In this document: in pieces, positions 10,309-15,412 of the stretch | Numbering within the stretch: the stretch's first letter is position 1 | Layout of the letters: each line of letters starts with the position of its first letter | Assembly: GCA_021029095.1 (NCBI GenBank) | Contig: JAJOHG010000523.1 | Coordinates: forward strand, 1 to 15,412 | DNA from: Phellopilus nigrolimitatus | Taxonomy: Eukaryota > Basidiomycota > Agaricomycetes > Hymenochaetales > Hymenochaetaceae | DNA: 15,412 nt | Reading direction: 5' to 3' | Program-made: the position numbers and the translations under genes | The notes under the pieces: model-generated | Databases searched by the model: none | The model's input: only the letters and a program-made list of their open reading frames with translations | Told to the model about the DNA's origin: nothing

Positions 10309-11634
10309 CTAAAAGATCGCGCGCCGCTTCAAAAAGTAGTATGCTACACCAGCCAGGATGCCGCCAACGTGGCCTGCTCCGTCGATGGCCGTGCGCTATC
10401 ATAGATTAAAAAAAGAGAGATATGTTAGCGAATTCATAGAATAAAAAGAAATGGGAGGAAGAGGGGGAGGGGGGTACACTCACACGGTCGGATATTGCAG
10501 ACAGCCCGTCCCAGATGAAGAGACCTGAGACGGCCGCCCAGGCCGGTACGGGCACGACGAAGAAAATTAGGAACTTGGTCTGTGGCGAAACGCATGCGAA
10601 GAAGGACGTCACTGCGTAGATCGCGCCTACAGTCGAAACTCTAGTCAGTCGTTTGTTGATATTGATAACAAACCATTCGAAAGAAAAGGACAGGATTGAA
10701 GAACTGACCGCTCGCGCCGTGTGACGATCCTTCACGTTTACGCAACGACTGGTTTAGAAGCAGACTCAGCACACTGCACGAGATGCCCCCCGCGAGGTAC
10801 AACCCCATGAACGCGGAGTTGCCGAGCAGGTTTATGATCGGCGGAGCCATGAAGAAAAACGACAGCCCGTTAAGCAGGATGTGAGCCGCGTCACTATGTG
10901 AAAAGGTACACGTTAAGATCGTCCAGCTGGAATAAAACGTATTTTCTGTCAGAATGGGACATACGATTGAGGAAGAGAGAGAGAACTCACATGCGGCCTT
11001 CGCGTATGTTTCGCCAGCTCAAAAGGATGTTTTTGTACATCTTAACGTACAGCGCAGAGTTTCCCGCCCGCTAGGCGAGTCATGGATGTCAGAATTAGAA
11101 GTCCAAAATAGATTTTAAACATACCGCCTGGTCAGCAGCATACTGCCAAGCGAGGTAAACAGCACCGTTCAGGGCGAGAATACCCCAGAGTACAAATTCA
11201 CCAGGAAGCCTGTTGAAGGACCTGCGCAGATTGTCCGAGGGACCCGATGATCTTGGGTCGGGTTGGAAGCGTCGACGCGAGACGAGCGCCTTGGCTCGAG
11301 AGGCCAGAGACTCCGGCTTCTTGCCAGATGGCTTGTACCAGCCGACTCGTGTCCCTACTGGCGCTGACTGTCGGAACTCCAGCACTCGACGGGATAAGAA
11401 ATCACTAGCTTGTGAGGCAAAGGACCTGTCCCCGGCTCTCTTCACCCCAACGCGAGCCCATGCTGCTGTACATCCATGCTGCCAGAAGTTCGTGAACGAG
11501 TTGAGCACGTTTTGGTCGATCGTGCTGAAAAAATTGGCGTTGAGCTGCTTATGCAGGGAGTGCCGGCATGTCGGTAACAGCAGCGACGAGGCAGACGAGC
11601 CCATTGTCCATGATCTGAGAGGTATCGCGTTCAT
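10309..11634 (-). CDS. Mitochondrial-type rhomboid intramembrane serine protease (PARL/Pcp1 family)
   Basis: This is an intramembrane serine protease, expected in the mitochondrial inner membrane, where Pcp1/PARL relatives process dynamin-like GTPases and other anchored proteins. The exons are 11634-11125, 11070-10991, 10926-10709, 10626-10484 and 10395-10309. Introns are 54, 64, 82 and 88 nt and all phases fit, giving about 345 aa. A basic, acid-poor N-terminus (MNAIPLRSWTMGSSASSLL) is consistent with a mitochondrial presequence. The first helix lies in VLWGILALNGAVYLAWQYA. The family hallmarks follow in order: WTILTCTFSHSDAAHILLN, then the catalytic serine in HGASGAIYA (Ser269), then the catalytic histidine in DGAGHVGGILAGVAYYF (His326). 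An upstream in-frame ATG at 11793 would add 53 residues but would overlap the start of the divergent TRAPPC2 gene, so 11634 is preferred. A decayed paralogue lies about 1.4 kb downstream on the same strand. Confidence 0.92.
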
Positions 11635-11781
11635 AGCCCGGTTGAGTGGCAGCGGGCGTTGTCCAAGACGCGTCAGAGTCCATGCGGACTCGAGGTCACA
11701 CGGCAACTTCGACGCGTGCGCGCTTCTCTGCCGACCATCACCAGGACGCGTCGACGACACTCGCGCGGCATCGTCGTCTTG
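11635..11781. promoter_or_regulatory. Shared divergent promoter of rhomboid and TRAPPC2 genes
   Basis: These 147 bp separate the preferred rhomboid start (minus strand) from the TRAPPC2 start (plus strand) and must hold both 5' UTRs and core promoters. The stretch is GC-rich with repeated GACGCGT-like words (near 11668, 11709 and 11746). No TATA box is evident. That it is a promoter is inferred from position alone. Confidence 0.5.
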
Positions 11782-12500
11782 ATGTCTCATCATTTATTCC
11801 TGCTGTCGCCGTCTGACACGCCCATCTACTCGCTCGCGCACCAGTCAACGAAGCCCGCGCCGTCTACGGCGTACCCGCTGGCATCGAACCTGCCGTCGTG
11901 GTCCACCTCTGCGTTTGCGGGCACGCTGAACGCGCTCTCAGGCGCAACGTCCCCGGCGTATAACCAGACCGCAGGCGGGAATGGAGTAGGCGTTGCGCGT
12001 GGTGGACAGGACAGACATGTTATTCAGATGATCGCGAACGCGAGTCTGGACGTGATTGAAGATGTCATGCGTAGAGAGGGTGCAATGTATGCTTTTTTAT
12101 TTTTACTTTGCTTTGCGACGGAAACGAGAGCTTTATCAATGCAGGTATCTCAAGGCAGTCGACAAGTTTAACGAATGGACGGTGTCTGCGTTCGTAACAC
12201 CAGGCAGTGCGTCTCAACCTGAGTCTGTTTTTACAATGAGCTCTGATGATGCACAGACATGAAGTTCATCCTGTTGCACGAAGGCAAGAACGACGATGGG
12301 ATCAGGGCATTCTTCATGGACGTGTGGGAGCTGTATGTAAAAGTGCGTCCCAGGCTGTTGTCAGCGCCAGTGGAGGTGATGATAATCAACGGCTGCCTTG
12401 ATTGCAGACACTGCTGAACCCATTTCATAGCGCATATACTCCGATCAGGAGCACAGTGTTCGACACTCGCGTGCGGGCGAGTGCAAAGCGGCATCTTTAG
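11782..12500 (+). CDS. TRAPP complex subunit 2 (sedlin/Trs20)
   Basis: This is a small longin-like subunit of the TRAPP tethering complexes, which activate Rab1/Ypt1 in ER-Golgi traffic and autophagy. The exons are 11782-12086, 12145-12206, 12257-12342 and 12408-12500. Introns are 58, 50 and 65 nt with matching phases, giving 546 nt and 181 aa. The N-terminus MSHHLFLLSPSDTPIYSLAH fits the first strand of the fold. The conserved core follows: IQMIANASLDVIEDVM, MYLKAVDKFNEWTVSAFVTP, then across the intron GNMKFILLHEGKNDDGIRAF, then VWELYVKTLLNPFHS. It ends at RVRASAKRHL. The family core is about 140 residues; the extra length is a Pro/Ser/Gly-rich loop at about residues 22-75, before the first long helix. 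No defects were seen. Confidence 0.94.
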
Positions 12501-12908
12501 ACACAACATGTATTGCTGTTCTCCTTTCTTGTAGCAAATATAATAGACAACGAGGCGTTAGCCACGCAGTGCTATGTGTGATGATGATGGTAGGAGAACA
12601 AAAGCAAAAGTCGGTGGCTGGCTTTGGGATGAGAGCGGGAAGTTGTTGAGTTGCCGAAATGCATAAGCAAGTTGGCGTGTCGCGAGACCCGCCTCAGCTT
12701 CCTCCTCTCCTGTCTGTTCTCTGTCGTCGGTGGTCTTTTTCTCTTTCTGTCTACACTCTTCTACATTCCTAAATATCCACCAAAATCGCCATTCTCCCCT
12801 TCACAGATCGTTTTCCTTAATTTTCCATATTTTTAACCGGCTTTCTGTATCTCATTTTGAAGCCCTAATCGTTCAAACTCGCCAACATCCCAGCTCTGTC
12901 AGCGCCAA
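12501..12908 (+). promoter_or_regulatory. Intergenic region and pyrimidine-rich promoter of the downstream gene
   Basis: This holds the 3' flank of the TRAPPC2 gene and the presumed promoter and 5' leader of the gene at 12909. From about 12690 to 12800 it is strongly C/T-rich on the plus strand (runs such as TCCTCCTCTCC and TTTTTCTCTTTCTGTC), as is common just upstream of fungal transcription starts. No TATA element is clear and no ORF is supported. Confidence 0.45.
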
Positions 12909-14388
12909 ATGTCGTCCAACAATCGTGCCTCTCTTCTCGCCGGTCTCCGCACCGGCGGCGTGCGCTCCTCGATGAACTCGATTCCTCACTCGGCCGCGCC
13001 AAGCGTCTCTTCTTTCCAGCGCCAGGACATGCCTATGACTGCAGCCGCCGGTGGCTCATTCAATCAGATGTACCCCGCTCAGGCCCAAGCCCAGGCTCAA
13101 GCGCAAACGCAAGCTTTCCAGATGCAAATCGTGCAGATGGAGATTATGAGGCTTCAGGTATGTTTTCTCTCGTCCCTTAACCTTTTGGTTCGATGAGCAA
13201 ATCGTACACGCTTGTCGTATCCTACCTGTCTCGGATTAACCATGACGACCCGTTCTAACCATGTTCATTTCTAGGCCCTCCAGGTGCAGCATCAGTACCA
13301 GATGGAGGTGGCTCGCCAGCAGCAGGAGCAGCAACAACGTCAGCAACAGCAAATCGCCTCTCGTCGTACTTCGTACGCCGTCGCTGAGCCCCAGACCTCG
13401 GGGCCGACAGCGACGTCCTTCATAAACCGTCGTTCTTCTCAGGCTGAGCACCTCAAATCTCAGCTCCATCTCAACTCGAGAACTGGCTCAGAGGACCACC
13501 AGATACCGATGACTGCGTCCCTGGGCGGGAAGTTCGGAGGCAGACTGAATCCGAATGCCACGACTTTCCGTATGGGTAGTTTCACTGAGGAAGAAGAGAT
13601 GTTCAGGACGCCCAGAGCTGGCAGTAATGCCCCTGCTAACACACCAGTGACACAGTTCACACCACTACTGTCATTTCTGGTGGGACGGCTCTCGGCACGG
13701 CGAGCGGGAATGGCGGGCCCCGCAGTTTCTGGTATGGTTCCGAGCAAGAGCGACACTTCGCTCAACTGGCGCCGCGGCGGAGGCAACTCCGTCCTTAACG
13801 GCAACCGTGCTGCTTCCGTGAATGTGAAGGTCACGCCGCCACCTGAAGAGCGCATCTCCCCTCCTCCCGGTTTCGCGAAGGCTCATCGTCCTCAGCCCCT
13901 TCATTTTTCAGTTGTGATCAATGAACCGTGCGCGCCTCTTGTGATTGTGGACAGCTCTGATGGTGAGACAGGCGAGGACGCGGATGACACATCATCGAGT
14001 TCGAGCGCGAAGTCCGAGCCCATGACTCCTCCCTCGAGCGACTCGTCTGCTCCTCTGGGATGCCACCTCTGTCTCCGAGGAGGTTCGCTGCCAAGCGCCT
14101 GTATGAGGGCCTTGGGATCGGTCGGCCTGTACCTCAATCTGCGGCTGTCCATACAACGAGCTTCTCTTGTACAAACGGCGGCGTGTATAACACCCCGTAC
14201 ACCAGCGCGGGTGCGACGTTTCCGAACAGGATCATCAGTCAGCCGATGCGTCAGCCGCGCGGTCCTCCCTCAGGAATTGACGAACTGGGTCCGAAGAACT
14301 TCGCGACGCGCATCAGGCGGAAGGCAATTGGCGGCCTTGTGCGATGCTCGACGCTAGGGTCAACAGAAGGGAGGTGGAAGCTTTCTGA
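12909..14388 (+). CDS. Basidiomycete-type low-complexity Gln-rich protein, frame interrupted
   Basis: Molecular function is unknown. Exon 1 (12909-13157) and exon 2 (13275-14388) flank a 117-nt GTATGT/CTAG intron in phase 0. The N-terminus reads MSSNNRASLLAGLRTGG. It is followed by an Ala-Gln repeat (from 13077), a Gln-rich coiled-coil-like segment (MEIMRLQALQVQHQYQMEV, then QQQ runs), MTASLGGKFGGRLN, TPPPEERISPPPGF, an acidic Ser patch (SSDGETGEDADDTSSSSS), and the C-terminal block PRGPPSGIDELGPKNFATRI with RRKAIGG. I recall this order of blocks from uncharacterised basidiomycete proteins. One-base frame breaks occur near 13665, 13715, 14055 and 14338. Between the first pair, TTVISGGTALGTASGNGG lies in another frame. 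After 14055, MPPLSPRRFAAKRLYEGLGI lies in a shifted frame. After 14338, AMLDARVNRREVEAF then a stop (14388) is the likely true end. Read without correction, the frame stops at 14357. Likely length is about 450 aa. Confidence 0.72.
13077..13115 (+). repeat. Ala-Gln codon repeat inside the Gln-rich protein
   Basis: This is an in-frame alternation of GCN and CAR codons encoding mostly Ala-Gln pairs, with one Thr replacing Ala. Mixed codon use (GCT/GCC/GCG with CAG/CAA) indicates that the amino-acid pattern is kept rather than a pure DNA repeat. Confidence 0.8.
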
Positions 14389-15412
14389 ACAGGTCGCCGC
14401 CTCTGCCGACTAACTTCGACTCCTTGTTCAACACGGCGATTCGACACAGCTTTCATATCCTCTATTGTTTCGTGTGCTTTCCCCCCTACTGTTATCGCCC
14501 TTTTCCCACTTCCCTTTCCCCATTTCTTACCCGTCTGCTATGATCACCGCAGAGTTCCATCTCCTACGACACAGAAGAGAATCCCTGAGAGTTGCTTTCG
14601 CGAAACACCAGACCTTCACCCTCTTTAATTTAAAGTTCTGCTATTCTATAGGACGCCGCATCAGCCGGCGCGCCTTGGCTCCTCTCTTTCCTTTCCCCAC
14701 TTTGATTGGGAACTACTGTCCTTGCGTTGTGCTTGTGCACACGTGCATGTCATGTCGTGCCTGCTTGTCGTCTTGTCGTCCTCGCATCGTGCTGGATAAG
14801 AACGTTTTGATGAGGAAGAAATACACAACTGGATTGTTTGCTTGGATGTTCGTTGCGGGAAGCGCTTACTCCTGTGCCGTGGAAGCTTTGACTCGACCTG
14901 GGCATGAATGGCGTGTGTGGGTTAGCTGCGCTGACCCCTTCCTTCCTCTAACATCCCTCAAACATCGCTCGCGCAAAACTTTCCGTCGATTTCGAAATTC
15001 TATGTCGTCGTCGTCACTCCGAGTCTAGCGCCGCGTCTATTGATCGTGGCTCCCACTCATTGATTGCTTTCGCATTACTGTTATCCATTCCCACTCCACC
15101 GACCACTACCCTCTGATTTCCTTTTCTGCTTTTTACATTCCTTCGGATTTAACTCTTCCAACCTTCTGCTGCGGTCTGTGCTCCCTCCCTTTCACTTCTC
15201 CGCTATCTAAGCGGGTCCTCCTCAACCAGACCAAATTCATATCCCGCTTGCTTCGACAGGACTTTCAGAATCGAGCGCCCACCCATTCATCATTCATCCA
15301 CGTCGGAATGTACATTCTATTGCTCTTATGCACCCGTGTGTTGAAAGTTCAGTTTTTCTCTTCTTCCTGTGCTCTTTCCCCCCCCGTCATATTCTGTTTC
15401 TACCTTTCATCC
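14389..15412. other. 3' flank, pyrimidine-rich, no gene recognised
   Basis: A 187-codon plus-strand frame (14465-15028) has composition typical of translated C/T-rich noncoding DNA, with no domain and no plausible splice partners, so it is not called. The stretch probably holds the 3' UTR of the gene at 12909. From about 15060 onward, the strong C/T bias could be the promoter of a gene beyond the right edge. Confidence 0.5.

Noticed and set aside
11213..11782. 189-codon plus-strand frame opposite the rhomboid first exon
   Set aside because: It is antisense to a well-supported exon and shows no independent evidence.
14465..15028. 187-codon plus-strand frame
   Set aside because: It has no conserved motif and looks like a translation of pyrimidine-rich 3' flank; the long open length alone is not enough.

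Overview
The window looks like nuclear DNA of a filamentous basidiomycete, probably Agaricomycotina. Genes are closely spaced and split by many short GT-AG introns (about 48-117 nt) with CTGAC/CTAAC-like branch sites. Promoters are pyrimidine-rich, and the proteins are recognisably fungal. I found no bacterial operon, CRISPR array, RNA gene or intact transposon. All family names come from motif reading; no database search was possible.

Layout. (1) Positions 1-1872, minus strand: a protein with repeated ZZ-type zinc fingers, possibly NBR1-like. It continues past the left edge, and its reading frame is broken in three places. (2) About 2100-2490: a palindromic, degenerate tandem-repeat block directly upstream of the recognisable part of that gene, followed to about 3300 by fragments of broken coding sequence. 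(3) 3394-7830, plus strand: a complete 11-exon CLASP/Stu1-type microtubule regulator of about 1298 aa. (4) 8074 to about 8860, minus strand: a decayed rhomboid paralogue. (5) 8861-10308: no confident gene. (6) 10309-11634, minus strand: an intact five-exon mitochondrial-type rhomboid protease (PARL/Pcp1 family). (7) 11782-12500, plus strand: a four-exon TRAPPC2/sedlin (Trs20) gene, divergent from the rhomboid across a 147 bp shared promoter. (8) 12909-14388, plus strand: a low-complexity, Gln-rich protein with a conserved C-terminus that I recall only from basidiomycetes, carrying several one-base frame breaks. (9) 14389-15412: pyrimidine-rich 3' flank.

The genes do not form a pathway: they cover cytoskeleton (CLASP), vesicle tethering (TRAPP), mitochondrial proteolysis (rhomboid) and possibly selective autophagy (ZZ protein). 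The most interesting observation is the rhomboid pair. The copy at 8074-8860 keeps the 87-nt, phase-0 last exon of the active gene and aligns with it without gaps, but it has Glu where the catalytic His should be and has lost the GxSG segment. The second theme is that single-base frame breaks cluster in the two outermost genes, while the CLASP, rhomboid and TRAPPC2 frames are perfect. That pattern could be real decay or local sequence error. I see no convincing new biological system here.
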